Shown here one piece after another: positions 8,464 through 16,816 of a stretch of DNA of 19,806 nucleotides. The stretch covers positions 1 to 19,806 of the forward strand of contig JAVXHY010000028.1 of the NCBI GenBank assembly GCA_036656615.1, given 5' to 3'. The notes below the pieces were generated by a model. It searched no databases and was not told the origin of the DNA. It worked only from the letters and a program-made list of their open reading frames with translations. Source of the stretch: CAUPWF01 sp036656615 (GTDB taxonomy: Bacteria; Bacillota; Clostridia; Lachnospirales; Lachnospiraceae). Numbering within the stretch: position 1 is the first letter of the stretch; each line of letters opens with the position of its first letter. Position numbers and translations under genes: made by a program.

Positions 8464-9175
8464 ATATTTAAAAAAATTTCATACGGCAGTAATCAAACTA
8501 TTATTTCCAGATGTATGTGTATTTTGTGGAAATATAGAATCAAACGGAATTTGTGAAACTTGTCGAAAGAGTATTTTATATATTAGTGAACCTAGATGTA
8601 AAAGATGTGGCAAGCCTATTCGATACGAAGAACAAGAATACTGTAGTGATTGTAAAAAAACAGATTTTGCTTACGAGCAGGGAAGAAGCTTATGGCTTCA
8701 TAAGGGCGAAGTCAGCAAATCTATTTATATGTTCAAATATAAAAATCGAAGAATATATGCAGAAGTGTATGCAAGGGAGATGGCAAAGCAATTTTCCGTG
8801 TTGATAAAAGAATGGGGTGTTCAAACAATTATTCCTATACCCTTACATCGAAAACGACGACAGGCAAGAGGGTATAATCAGGCGGAAATTTTGGCGGATA
8901 ATTTAAGTACTCAGGTGGGAATTCCGGTGGAAAAGAAGACCGTATTTCGTGAGAAATATACACAACCTCAAAAGGTGTTAAATGATAAAGAGCGAAGGAA
9001 GAATTTGCAGGGTGCTTTTACAGTGGCTGACGATTGGAACATAAAACAAAAGATTTTGCTGATTGATGATATTTATACAACGGGAAGCACAGTAAATGCG
9101 GTGGCTAAGGTATTAAAAGAACGTGGTGCAAAAGAGGTTTTTTTCTTAAGTATTAGTATTGGACAGGGAGAATAG
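8438..9175 (+). CDS. comF: ComF family phosphoribosyltransferase-like protein
   Basis: ComF proteins are cytoplasmic and needed for DNA uptake or processing during natural transformation in several bacteria; their phosphoribosyltransferase substrate is not established. The 245-residue protein has a cysteine-rich N-terminal zinc region with CxxC pairs at 27/30, 39/42, 54/57 and 69/72, and then a type I PRTase domain with the PRPP loop ILLIDDIYTTGST at 206-218. The start lies inside recD2 (26-base overlap), suggesting translational coupling; no strong Shine-Dalgarno is visible, but no later ATG keeps the zinc region. No other competence genes are present, so a role in transformation here is inferred from family only. 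Confidence 0.88.
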   Translation: MNAFKNLIKYLKKFHTAVIKLLFPDVCVFCGNIESNGICETCRKSILYISEPRCKRCGKPIRYEEQEYCSDCKKTDFAYEQGRSLWLHKGEVSKSIYMFKYKNRRIYAEVYAREMAKQFSVLIKEWGVQTIIPIPLHRKRRQARGYNQAEILADNLSTQVGIPVEKKTVFREKYTQPQKVLNDKERRKNLQGAFTVADDWNIKQKILLIDDIYTTGSTVNAVAKVLKERGAKEVFFLSISIGQGE

Positions 9176-9183
9176 GGGTAAAT

Positions 9184-10302
9184 ATGAAAAGGTATACGTA
9201 TGATTATCTTATTGTAGGCGCTGGTTTATATGGTGCAGTTATGGCTCATGAATTAAAAAAAAGAGGGTTAAAATGTTTGGTAATAGATAAACGAAACCAT
9301 ATTGCAGGAAATGTATTTACAGAAAATATAGAAGGAATTAATGTCCACAGATATGGAGCTCATATTTTTCATACTTCTAACAAGAATGTATGGGAATATG
9401 TCAACCAATTTGCAGAGTTTAATCACTATATAAATTCACCAATTGCAAGATACAAAGAGGAATTATATAATTTGCCATTCAATATGAATACCTTTAGCAA
9501 ACTATGGAATATTCGAACACCCCAAGAAGCAAAAGACAAGATTGCTAAACAGGTAGCAGAAACTGGAATTATAGAGCCAAAGAATTTAGAAGAGCAAGGA
9601 TTATCTCTTGTTGGAAGAGATGTTTTTGAAAAGTTGGTTAAGGGATATACAGAGAAACAATGGGGAAGAGATTGCAGAGATTTACCGGCATTTATTATAC
9701 AGAGACTTCCAGTTCGTTTTACGTATGACAATAATTACTTTAATGATAGGTATCAAGGGATCCCTATTGGTGGCTATACAACATTTATAGAGAACATGCT
9801 AGATGGTATTGAGGTGCGTACTGGTACGGATTATTTTGAATGGAAGAGAAGCAATCCCAATATTGCAGAACATACTATTTTTTCCGGGAGAATTGATGAA
9901 TATTTTGATTGTAAATTAGGAACATTAGAATATCGTACTGTTAGGTTTGAGACGGAAACATTAAATTGTGATAATTACCAGGGAAATGCCGTTGTAAATT
10001 ATACGGATCGTGAAATTCCATATACACGTATCATAGAACATAAGCATTTCGAGTTTGGACAACAGGAGAAAACGGTTATTTCCAAGGAGTATTCCTTAGA
10101 GTGGAAAGAAGGAATGGAACCATATTATCCGGTAAATTGCCAGCGAAATAATACACTGTTTGCACAATATCAAGAATTGGCTTCTAATGAAAAAGAAGTA
10201 ATTTTCGGTGGAAGATTGGGCAATTATAAGTATTATGATATGGATCAGGTCATTGAATCAGCATTAAATGATATAAAAAATAAAATTGATAATGAAAAAT
10301 AA
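9184..10302 (+). CDS. glf: UDP-galactopyranose mutase
   Basis: This cytoplasmic flavoenzyme interconverts UDP-galactopyranose and UDP-galactofuranose and supplies the furanose donor for surface polysaccharides. At 372 residues it is the typical bacterial length. The FAD-binding Rossmann motif GAGLYG is at 12-17. Family-typical segments follow: HRYGAHIFHTS, the EKQWGRD stretch, RFTYDNNYFNDRYQGIP, GRIDEYFD, and a C-terminal FGGRLGNYKYYDMD that resembles the FAD-contacting end. It starts eight bases after comF with AGGGG upstream, so it may be read from the recD2-comF transcript. No galactofuranosyltransferase is in the window, so the glycan it serves is unknown. Confidence 0.95.
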   Translation: MKRYTYDYLIVGAGLYGAVMAHELKKRGLKCLVIDKRNHIAGNVFTENIEGINVHRYGAHIFHTSNKNVWEYVNQFAEFNHYINSPIARYKEELYNLPFNMNTFSKLWNIRTPQEAKDKIAKQVAETGIIEPKNLEEQGLSLVGRDVFEKLVKGYTEKQWGRDCRDLPAFIIQRLPVRFTYDNNYFNDRYQGIPIGGYTTFIENMLDGIEVRTGTDYFEWKRSNPNIAEHTIFSGRIDEYFDCKLGTLEYRTVRFETETLNCDNYQGNAVVNYTDREIPYTRIIEHKHFEFGQQEKTVISKEYSLEWKEGMEPYYPVNCQRNNTLFAQYQELASNEKEVIFGGRLGNYKYYDMDQVIESALNDIKNKIDNEK

Positions 10303-10311
10303 AAGTTTATA

Positions 10312-10320
10312 TGATATACT
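10312..10320 (+). promoter_or_regulatory. Extended -10 promoter ahead of the cdaA operon
   Basis: TGATATACT contains an extended -10 (TG-A-TATACT, hexamer 10315-10320) in the 64-base gap after glf. The best -35-like sequence, TTGATA at 10286-10291, is 23 bases away and too far. Start would be near 10327, giving a leader of about 40 bases. It is the only promoter-like element I see before the series of close-packed genes running to the window end. Confidence 0.5.
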
Positions 10321-10369
10321 TATGAAAGTTATAATTAAGAATTGAAAACAAGAGTTGGGGTGAAAAGTG

Positions 10370-10765
10370 ATGCTAAACGAAGAACGAGTAAAGTTGATGG
10401 TGAAAATGGCTATGTATGAGAGCAAATTTGGTGATGAGGAATTTAAAATCAGTAGTTATTATAAGAGAGATTATACAAGTCTTCATACCATTGCAACTAT
10501 TATTTGGTCTACAATAGGCTATGCCATAGCTGTTATTTTGCTGGGTCTTGTGTTTATGGATAAATTGTTAAATCATGCAACACTAAGCACTTTCATTACG
10601 GTTGGAGGAGTAACTATTGTTTTATATATTCTGGTACTCATCCTGTGCGGAATTGCCGCTAATCAATTTTATCAAAGAAAATATAACAAAGCAAAACATC
10701 GGGTAAAGCAATATTATAGAGAACTTGTTGAGTTAAATAAGATATATAAAAAGGAGAAATTGTAA
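10370..10765 (+). CDS. Small two-helix membrane protein, unknown function
   Basis: I do not recognise this family. From ATG 10370 the protein has 131 residues: a soluble N-terminus of about 30 with mixed charge, two hydrophobic helices at about 33-57 and 70-96 joined by a short loop, and a strongly basic C-terminal tail of about 35 residues ending in KIYKKEKL, with coiled-coil character. No enzymatic motif is seen. ATG 10370 is preferred over GTG 10367 because GGGG at 10357-10360 then lies nine bases upstream. Its stop codon abuts the next start codon with no gap, so it is probably co-translated with that larger membrane protein and belongs to the cdaA operon. Confidence 0.75.
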   Translation: MLNEERVKLMVKMAMYESKFGDEEFKISSYYKRDYTSLHTIATIIWSTIGYAIAVILLGLVFMDKLLNHATLSTFITVGGVTIVLYILVLILCGIAANQFYQRKYNKAKHRVKQYYRELVELNKIYKKEKL

Positions 10766-11908
10766 ATGAGTAATTTATTTGTCTGGAAAGAGCAATTACA
10801 AACAATATATGCAAGATATTCTAAGTATATTGATAGAGCTTTACAATTTATTTTGGGCTTATTTGTTTTCGGAGTGATTAATGCAAATATAGGATTTATG
10901 AAAGGAGTTGCACAACCAATTGTTACAGTTGCCTGGGCGTTGATTTGTACCTTTTTACCTATTGCATTCACGGCGGTGGCCGCTGCAGTTTTGATTTTAC
11001 TACATATGTATAGCTTGTCTATGCCCCTCGCCATTGTGGCAGGCGGGATGTTTCTGCTGATGTTTATCTTTTATTTTCGATTTACTCCTCAAAGAGCACT
11101 TATTTTACTGTTAACACCCCTTGCCTTTGTCATGAAAATTCCATTTTTAATTCCAATTGCCTGTGGTTTGGTAGGTGCACCAATTCTTGCACTTCCAATT
11201 GCCTGTGGAACAATTGTTTATTATCTGCTTGCATATGTCAAAACCTCAGCCACTACAATTTCAGGATCAAATGCAGATGGGCTTGTTGGTAAAATAACAG
11301 TTTTTGCAAAGCAGATATTCCAAAATAAAGAGATGCTGGTATTTATCATTGCTTTTACATTATGTTTGTTTTTAGTCTATGTTATTAGAAGAATGGATAT
11401 AGATCATGGATGGAAAATTGCAATTATTACAGGAGTAATTGTTAATATTGTTGTTCTTGTTGTTGGAGATTTCGCATTGGATATTCATGTTTCTTATGTA
11501 AACTTAATTATTGGAAGTGCCATATCTGCAGCTTTGGCTATGCTATTGGAGTTCATGGTATTTACGGTAGATTATTCAAGAACAGAGCGCATGGAATTTG
11601 AAGATGATGAATACTATTATTATGTAAAGGCTGTGCCAAAGCTATCTGTTACTGCACCGGAAAAAACAGTGAAGAGAATTAATGGACGACAGGATACAGC
11701 AAACATAGATTCAAAGCAGGTAAAGGAATCAGTAGAAAGAAAGAGGACTTCTCAAAGCATCCAAAGTCATCGTAGTTCTAATCGTAAAATCAATCCGAAT
11801 CATAATGCAAATCGTAGAAGAACAGAAGCTCAAAAGAGAAATTTGGATCATCAGGAAATGGATGAAGCAATTTTAAGAAAACAAATGAATGACGAATTCA
11901 AAAGTTAA
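10766..11908 (+). CDS. Polytopic membrane protein with charged tail, upstream of cdaA, unknown function
   Basis: This 380-residue protein is unassigned. Residues about 20-275 hold roughly eight hydrophobic segments; the rest is a hydrophilic tail. The tail starts with an acidic and aromatic patch (EFEDDEYYYYVKAVP, near 280-294) and then becomes rich in Lys, Arg, Ser and Asn with low sequence complexity, which suggests a flexible cytoplasmic region. A short internal repeat, IPIACG/LPIACG about 14 residues apart, lies in the fifth hydrophobic segment. AAGGAG at 10751-10756 precedes the start. It begins right after the two-helix protein and lies 37 bases before cdaA, so a link to c-di-AMP signalling or envelope work is inferred from position only. 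A transporter or scaffold are both possible. Confidence 0.75.
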   Translation: MSNLFVWKEQLQTIYARYSKYIDRALQFILGLFVFGVINANIGFMKGVAQPIVTVAWALICTFLPIAFTAVAAAVLILLHMYSLSMPLAIVAGGMFLLMFIFYFRFTPQRALILLLTPLAFVMKIPFLIPIACGLVGAPILALPIACGTIVYYLLAYVKTSATTISGSNADGLVGKITVFAKQIFQNKEMLVFIIAFTLCLFLVYVIRRMDIDHGWKIAIITGVIVNIVVLVVGDFALDIHVSYVNLIIGSAISAALAMLLEFMVFTVDYSRTERMEFEDDEYYYYVKAVPKLSVTAPEKTVKRINGRQDTANIDSKQVKESVERKRTSQSIQSHRSSNRKINPNHNANRRRTEAQKRNLDHQEMDEAILRKQMNDEFKS

Positions 11909-11945
11909 TTTCACATAAACAGTAGAAGAGATGGGAAGTGACGGA

Positions 11946-12812
11946 ATGGCACAAGTGGAAGGATTCTTTGAACGATATATTACGTGGCTGTATTTGCCGG
12001 ATTTTCGTGTTACTGATTATGTGGAAATCTTCATTATTGCACTAGTTGTATATCAGGTTATGGTGTGGATCAAACATACCAAAGCTTGGATGCTTTTAAA
12101 AGGGATTATTGTGCTGGCTGTTTTTATACTGATTGCTGCAGTTTTCAAGATGCATACAATTTTGTTTTTAGCCAAAGCATCCATTGGTGTACTGGCCACT
12201 GCAATGGTTGTGGTATTTCAACCAGAACTTCGGCGGGCGTTGGAAAAGCTGGGGCAGAAGAGCTTGCTATTTTCTTTTATACCTTTTGATAAGGGCAAAG
12301 TCAGTATCCGATTCAGTGATATGACAATACGTGGGTTAGTAGATGCCTCATTTGAAATGGGTAAAGTAAAGACAGGTGCATTAATTGTTGTAGAAAAAGC
12401 CATCAAATTAACGGAATATGAGAGTACCGGAATATTACTGGACTGTTTGGTGTCTAGTCAGATTCTGATTAATATATTTGAACATAATACACCATTGCAT
12501 GATGGTGCTATTATTGTTCGTGGAGATCGTATTGTATCGGCAACCTGTTATCTTCCTTTATCAGATAATATGGATCTTAGCAAAGAACTTGGAACAAGGC
12601 ATCGGGCTGCAGTAGGTATGAGCGAGGTAAGTGATGCCCTAATTATTGCAGTTTCAGAAGAAACGGGATATGTATCCATTGCTATGGGTGGAAAACTGAT
12701 TCGCAATATTTCCAAAGAAGAATTAACAGAGCGATTGTATCAGGTTCAAAATAGAACGGTAGAACGCAGACGTCTCGATTTCTGGAAGAGGGGGCCAAAA
12801 GATGAAGAATAA
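11946..12812 (+). CDS. cdaA: Diadenylate cyclase CdaA (DacA)
   Basis: CdaA is a membrane-bound enzyme that condenses two ATP into cyclic di-AMP, a second messenger controlling potassium and osmolyte balance and cell-wall homeostasis in Firmicutes. Three hydrophobic segments fill the N-terminal ~90 residues, followed by the DAC domain with the catalytic DGA motif (LHDGAIIV, Asp 186) and the RHR motif (TRHRAAVG, Arg 218). From ATG 11946 it has 288 residues, near the family norm. I chose this start because GGGAAG at 11933-11938 is well spaced; an in-frame ATG at 11931 would add five residues (MGSDG) but has AGAAGAG directly against it. It overlaps cdaR by 11 bases. Confidence 0.95.
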   Translation: MAQVEGFFERYITWLYLPDFRVTDYVEIFIIALVVYQVMVWIKHTKAWMLLKGIIVLAVFILIAAVFKMHTILFLAKASIGVLATAMVVVFQPELRRALEKLGQKSLLFSFIPFDKGKVSIRFSDMTIRGLVDASFEMGKVKTGALIVVEKAIKLTEYESTGILLDCLVSSQILINIFEHNTPLHDGAIIVRGDRIVSATCYLPLSDNMDLSKELGTRHRAAVGMSEVSDALIIAVSEETGYVSIAMGGKLIRNISKEELTERLYQVQNRTVERRRLDFWKRGPKDEE

Positions 12813-14046
12813 GCTGTTAGAGAATTTGGGATTAAAAATCATGGCAGTTCTATTTGCAGTCTGTCTGTGGCTGGTGGTGGTGAATGTTTCAGATCCTATT
12901 GACAGTCAAACCTTTCGTAATGTAAATGTAACCGTTCAGCATGATGATGAAATTGTAAAGAATAAGGGTAAGACTTATCAGGTGCTTAATAATACTCAGG
13001 TGGTAGCAGTAACGGTAAAAGCAAAACGATCTGAATTAAGTAAAATAAAGCAGTCAGACATTGTAGCAACTGCAGATATGCGTGATATAGAGTTGGCATC
13101 CATGATACCAATTAATGTCACTATATCCGGTTTTGAAGGGAAATATGAAGAGGCCTATACTACGCCAATTAACATGCAGGTAAATATTGAAGCTGAGGCA
13201 AATAATATCTTCCCAATTACAGCAGCAACCACAGGAACCTTACGAGATGGGTATGTGCTGAACGAAATGAATTCCAATCCTGGTAAAGTTCAAATCAGTG
13301 GTCCGGATTCATTGGTGAACCGTATTAATCGAGTGGTGGCTAAAGTAGATATTTCCGGACTGTCCAGCGATAAGACGTTACCAGGAGAGCTGGTGATGTA
13401 TGATGCAGAAGATAATTTGATTGACCAGACATTGTTGACCAATAATTTGGGAGAAGCAGGAGTGTCGGTAGATATTACTTTATTGAAATCAAAATCAGTC
13501 GGGTTAACTTTTAATGTATCAGGTGATCCAGCGGAGGGCTATGTCTATGCAAATATGAAATATGAACCTACAGATATTCAGGTGACCGGTTCAACAGAAT
13601 TACTAGATGGACTTGATAACATAGAGGTGCCGGCGAGTGCGTTAGATATTAGTAATTTAACGCATAAGACAGAGATGGTAGTTGATATTTCTAGGTTCTT
13701 GCCAGAGGGTGTAATGCTGGCAGATAAGAATGCAAACAGTGTCGTTGTTACTGTTTTCATAGAACGAATAGGAACGAAAGTAATTGACTTGGCAGTTCGT
13801 TCTATCCTGATTAAGAATACTCCGGCTGATTTAAAATCTAAATATGGTAAGATTGAGGACATTACTTTGGAGTTTGAGGGTTCAGCAGAGGCGTTAAATA
13901 GTCTGACAACAGATAAAGTCGAGGCATCCATTGATTTAAAAAATTATAAGGATTCAGGAACCTTTGATGTTCCGGTCCTAATTGAAGCACCCAATTGTTC
14001 CGTTGTAAAGGCGGTTACAGTGAATGTAATATTAGAAAAAAAATAA
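12802..14046 (+). CDS. cdaR: YbbR-domain protein CdaR, CdaA regulator
   Basis: CdaR is the membrane-anchored partner that modulates CdaA activity. The 414-residue protein has a short cytoplasmic N-terminus, one hydrophobic helix at about 9-28 (LKIMAVLFAVCLWLVVVNV), and an extracytoplasmic part built of repeated beta-rich YbbR-like units. Recurrent phrases such as IQVTGSTELL, VQISGPDSLV and ITLEFEGSAEAL mark at least three or four units. GAGGGGG just upstream and the 11-base overlap with cdaA support coupled translation. In many Firmicutes glmM follows cdaR; here an HPr gene follows instead, 11 bases later. Confidence 0.92.
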   Translation: MKNKLLENLGLKIMAVLFAVCLWLVVVNVSDPIDSQTFRNVNVTVQHDDEIVKNKGKTYQVLNNTQVVAVTVKAKRSELSKIKQSDIVATADMRDIELASMIPINVTISGFEGKYEEAYTTPINMQVNIEAEANNIFPITAATTGTLRDGYVLNEMNSNPGKVQISGPDSLVNRINRVVAKVDISGLSSDKTLPGELVMYDAEDNLIDQTLLTNNLGEAGVSVDITLLKSKSVGLTFNVSGDPAEGYVYANMKYEPTDIQVTGSTELLDGLDNIEVPASALDISNLTHKTEMVVDISRFLPEGVMLADKNANSVVVTVFIERIGTKVIDLAVRSILIKNTPADLKSKYGKIEDITLEFEGSAEALNSLTTDKVEASIDLKNYKDSGTFDVPVLIEAPNCSVVKAVTVNVILEKK

Positions 14047-14057
14047 GGGGGAAGATT

Positions 14058-14321
14058 ATGGTTCAACAAAAGGTGAAAATTAAAAATCCAACAGGGCTGC
14101 ATCTTAGACCTGCGGGCATACTTTGTAAAACGGCAATGGATTTTGAATGTAGGGTTACTTTTGCTATTCGGGACAGTGTTGCCAATGCAAAGAGTGTTTT
14201 AAGTGTGCTAGGTGCGTGTGTAAAAAGCGGGGATGAAATAGAATTGATATGTGAAGGGGAAGACGAAGAACAGGCACTTAAGGTTATTGTAGAAGTGATT
14301 ACGGATGGATTAGGGGAATAA
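14058..14321 (+). CDS. HPr family phosphocarrier protein with His15 and Ser46
   Basis: HPr carries phosphate from enzyme I to sugar-specific PTS enzymes II, and in Firmicutes it also signals carbon status when phosphorylated on Ser46 by HPr kinase. The 87-residue protein has the active-site sequence GLHLRPAG with His at 15 and Ser at 46 in NAKSVLSVLG, so both sites are kept; this separates it from Crh, which lacks His15. ATG 14058 is chosen because GGGGGAAG at 14047-14054 is upstream and His and Ser then take their canonical numbers; the same frame stays open upstream to 13995, inside cdaR. It is not next to ptsI or ptsK, and its place after cdaR is uncommon in the genomes I know. Confidence 0.9.
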   Translation: MVQQKVKIKNPTGLHLRPAGILCKTAMDFECRVTFAIRDSVANAKSVLSVLGACVKSGDEIELICEGEDEEQALKVIVEVITDGLGE

Positions 14322-14346
14322 GTCAACTGAAATCGGAGGAAAATAG

Positions 14347-15273
14347 ATGTCAAAAGCAACATTGGTAATTATGGCAGCAGGAATTGGGAGCCGTTTTGGA
14401 GGGGGTATTAAGCAGTTAACTGCGGTAGGTCCAAGCGGTGAAATTATGATAGATTATTCCATTTATGATGCAAAAGCGGCTGGATTTGATAAAGTGATTT
14501 TTGTTATTAGGAAGGATTTAGAAGCGGATTTCAAAGAAGTAATAGGAAATCGTATGGAGCAGGAAATAGAAGTTGCCTATGCATATCAAGAAGTAACGGA
14601 TATTCCAAAAGCATATCGGGAACGCTTTCAAGATAGAACGAAGCCCTGGGGAACCGGACAGGCTATTTTGTGTTGCAAGGAACTTATTAAGGAGCCGTTT
14701 CTAGTGATTAATGCAGATGATTATTATGGGAAATCTGCATATAAGAAGGCGTATGAGTATTTAACAGCACCACAGGAACCACAAGAGGACATGCAACTAT
14801 CCATGGTCGGATTTATATTGAAGAATACCCTAAGTGATCACGGTGGTGTTACCAGGGGTGTCTGTAAGATTGATGAACAGGGTATGCTTACAGGTATTCA
14901 AGAAACACATGGGATTGTAAAGCGTGAAAATCATGCAATGGTTACAGAAGAAAGAGAATTGGAATATGAAATAGATGTGGAATCACCAGTATCTATGAAT
15001 ATGTGGGGATTATGCCCAGAATTTCTCACAGTATTAGAGGTTGGATTTGAAAAGTTCTTAAGTGAAATAGATAATCCACAGACAAAGGAAGAATATTTGC
15101 TTCCAACTATTATCGGAGAATTACTGAAACAACAAAAAGTCCAAGTGAAGGTTCTCCAATCAACGGATAAATGGATTGGAGTTACTTATAAAGAAGATAA
15201 GGAAGCAGTAATTAAAGCAATCAAAGAATTAGTGAATACAGGAGTATATCCGGAAAAGTTGTTCAATAATTAA
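14347..15273 (+). CDS. Nucleotidyltransferase of the sugar-nucleotide (GT-A) type, product unknown
   Basis: The 308-residue protein has the N-terminal signature of NTP-transferases that join a sugar, alditol or amino-alcohol phosphate to a nucleotide: MAAGIGSRFGGGIKQL at 9-24 with the likely phosphate-binding Lys22, and a metal-binding segment INADDYYG at 121-128. WGTGQAIL resembles the base-recognition region. I cannot tell the nucleotide or the substrate. CGGAGG precedes ATG 14347. It lies 25 bases after the HPr gene and 19 bases before the DltA-like gene, so it may supply a precursor for the polymer modified by the downstream enzymes. That link is inference from position. Confidence 0.85.
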   Translation: MSKATLVIMAAGIGSRFGGGIKQLTAVGPSGEIMIDYSIYDAKAAGFDKVIFVIRKDLEADFKEVIGNRMEQEIEVAYAYQEVTDIPKAYRERFQDRTKPWGTGQAILCCKELIKEPFLVINADDYYGKSAYKKAYEYLTAPQEPQEDMQLSMVGFILKNTLSDHGGVTRGVCKIDEQGMLTGIQETHGIVKRENHAMVTEERELEYEIDVESPVSMNMWGLCPEFLTVLEVGFEKFLSEIDNPQTKEEYLLPTIIGELLKQQKVQVKVLQSTDKWIGVTYKEDKEAVIKAIKELVNTGVYPEKLFNN

Positions 15274-15292
15274 TACACAGGAGAAAGAAAAT

Positions 15293-16816
15293 ATGGTTAC
15301 CAATATCTTAGAATATTTGGAGGATTCGGCTAGGAAATACCCAAATAAGAAGGCTTTTGCAGATCTGGAAGAATTCTGTACTTATCAGGAATTAGTAGAA
15401 AAAGCAAAAATAATTGGGACAGAACTTTCTAGATGTGGGTACGTAAGAAAGCCAATACCTGTGTTAATGGGAAAAAGTGTACATGCAGTCATTGCGTTTA
15501 TGGGGATTGTATATAGCGGATGTTTCTACACATTTCTAGATTCCAAGCAACCGGTTTCTAGGCTAAAGCAAATCTTACAAACATTAGAAGCTAAAGTTAT
15601 CTTAGTAGATGAAGCGTTATTGCCAGAAGCAAGAGAACTGGAATTTGAAGGCAGAATAATATGTTATCAAGAAGCTGTACAACATGAGATAGAGGAAGAA
15701 AAATTACAAGATATTCGTAATCAGGCATTGGACATTGATCCACTATATACGAATTTCACTTCAGGCTCCACCGGAATTCCTAAAGGTGTGACAGTGAGCC
15801 ATCGTTCTGTAATTGACTTTATGAATTATTTTACCGACATATTTCACATTACAGAGCAAGATATTATTGGAAACCAAGCCCCCTTTGATTTTGATGTGTC
15901 AGTAAAGGATATCTATGCTACTTTAAAAGTAGGGGCAACAATGGAAATCATACCAAGAAGAATGTTTTCTTTTCCGATGGAGCTCTTAGATCACTTATGC
16001 AAACGAGAGGTAACTACACTTATATGGGCAGTATCGGCACTTTGCATGATTACAGCACTTAAGGGATTGAGATATAAAGTTCCAAAACAGTTAAACAAGA
16101 TTATTTTCAGTGGTGAAGTTATGCCCATCAAGCACTTGAATGAGTGGAGGAAATATCTGCCAAATGTTATGTATGCAAATGTATATGGACCAACAGAGAT
16201 TACTTGTAACTGCACATACTATATTGTGGATCGCGAATTCACACCAGGAGATATACTGCCAATAGGAAGGCCATTTCCAAATGAACATGTATTTTTATTA
16301 GATGAAATGGATCAGCTCGTTGATCATCAGGAAGTGGGGAAATTGGGAGAAATCTGTATATCCGGAACGGCACTGGCATTGGGGTATTATAATAATATAG
16401 AACAGACCTCAAAAGCGTTTGTACAAAATCCATTAAATAAAAATTATTTGGAACTGATATATCGAACTGGTGATCTTGGGCAATATAATTCATATGGTGA
16501 GTTGTGCTTTACATCTAGAAAAGATTTTCAGATTAAGCATATGGGACATCGTATTGAGTTGGGAGAAATTGAATCTGCCATGGAAATTGTGGAGGGTGTA
16601 GAGCGAATCTGTTGTATTTATTATGAAGAAAAGAATAAAATCATTGCATTTTATACAGGGTTGGCAGGTAAACAAGAAATTCAAAATGAGATTGCATTGA
16701 GATTACCCAACTATATGCTGCCTAATGTTTACTGGCAGATACAGACCATGCCTTTGACAAAGAATGGGAAAATAGATCGAAAAGACTTGATGCAGCAATA
16801 CAGGGAGAAGAAATAA
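15293..16816 (+). CDS. DltA-like amino-acid adenylating (AMP-binding) enzyme with altered pocket
   Basis: The 507-residue single-module adenylation enzyme should activate an amino acid with ATP and load it on a carrier protein. Core motifs are present: A3 FTSGSTGIPKG (155-165), A4 region FDFDVSVKD (198-206), A5 YGPTE (298-302), A7 YRTGDLG, A8 GHRIELGE (418-425) and A10 NGKIDRK with Lys493. Length and motif spacing match DltA, the D-alanine:carrier ligase of teichoic acid modification. Two pocket positions differ: FCGEVL of DltA is FSGEVM here (Ser273 for the selectivity Cys), and the position equal to PheA residue 239 is Lys205, where DltA has Met. D-alanine is therefore doubtful. The stop overlaps the next start (TAATG), indicating coupled translation. 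Confidence 0.88.
   Translation: MVTNILEYLEDSARKYPNKKAFADLEEFCTYQELVEKAKIIGTELSRCGYVRKPIPVLMGKSVHAVIAFMGIVYSGCFYTFLDSKQPVSRLKQILQTLEAKVILVDEALLPEARELEFEGRIICYQEAVQHEIEEEKLQDIRNQALDIDPLYTNFTSGSTGIPKGVTVSHRSVIDFMNYFTDIFHITEQDIIGNQAPFDFDVSVKDIYATLKVGATMEIIPRRMFSFPMELLDHLCKREVTTLIWAVSALCMITALKGLRYKVPKQLNKIIFSGEVMPIKHLNEWRKYLPNVMYANVYGPTEITCNCTYYIVDREFTPGDILPIGRPFPNEHVFLLDEMDQLVDHQEVGKLGEICISGTALALGYYNNIEQTSKAFVQNPLNKNYLELIYRTGDLGQYNSYGELCFTSRKDFQIKHMGHRIELGEIESAMEIVEGVERICCIYYEEKNKIIAFYTGLAGKQEIQNEIALRLPNYMLPNVYWQIQTMPLTKNGKIDRKDLMQQYREKK

Noticed and set aside
10286..10320. TTGATA as the -35 of the cdaA operon promoter
   Set aside because: The spacer to TATACT is 23 bases, too long for a standard promoter; only the extended -10 is kept.
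11151..11208. 16-base direct repeat (TTCCAATTGCCTGTGG) at 11151-11166 and 11193-11208
   Set aside because: The copies are 42 bases apart in frame and encode the repeated PIACG of one hydrophobic segment; this is most simply a short internal protein repeat and not a mobile or regulatory element.
13995..14057. Longer N-terminus for the HPr gene, starting inside cdaR
   Set aside because: The extension has no Shine-Dalgarno and overlaps cdaR; the ATG at 14058 has a strong one and gives His15 and Ser46 their canonical numbers.
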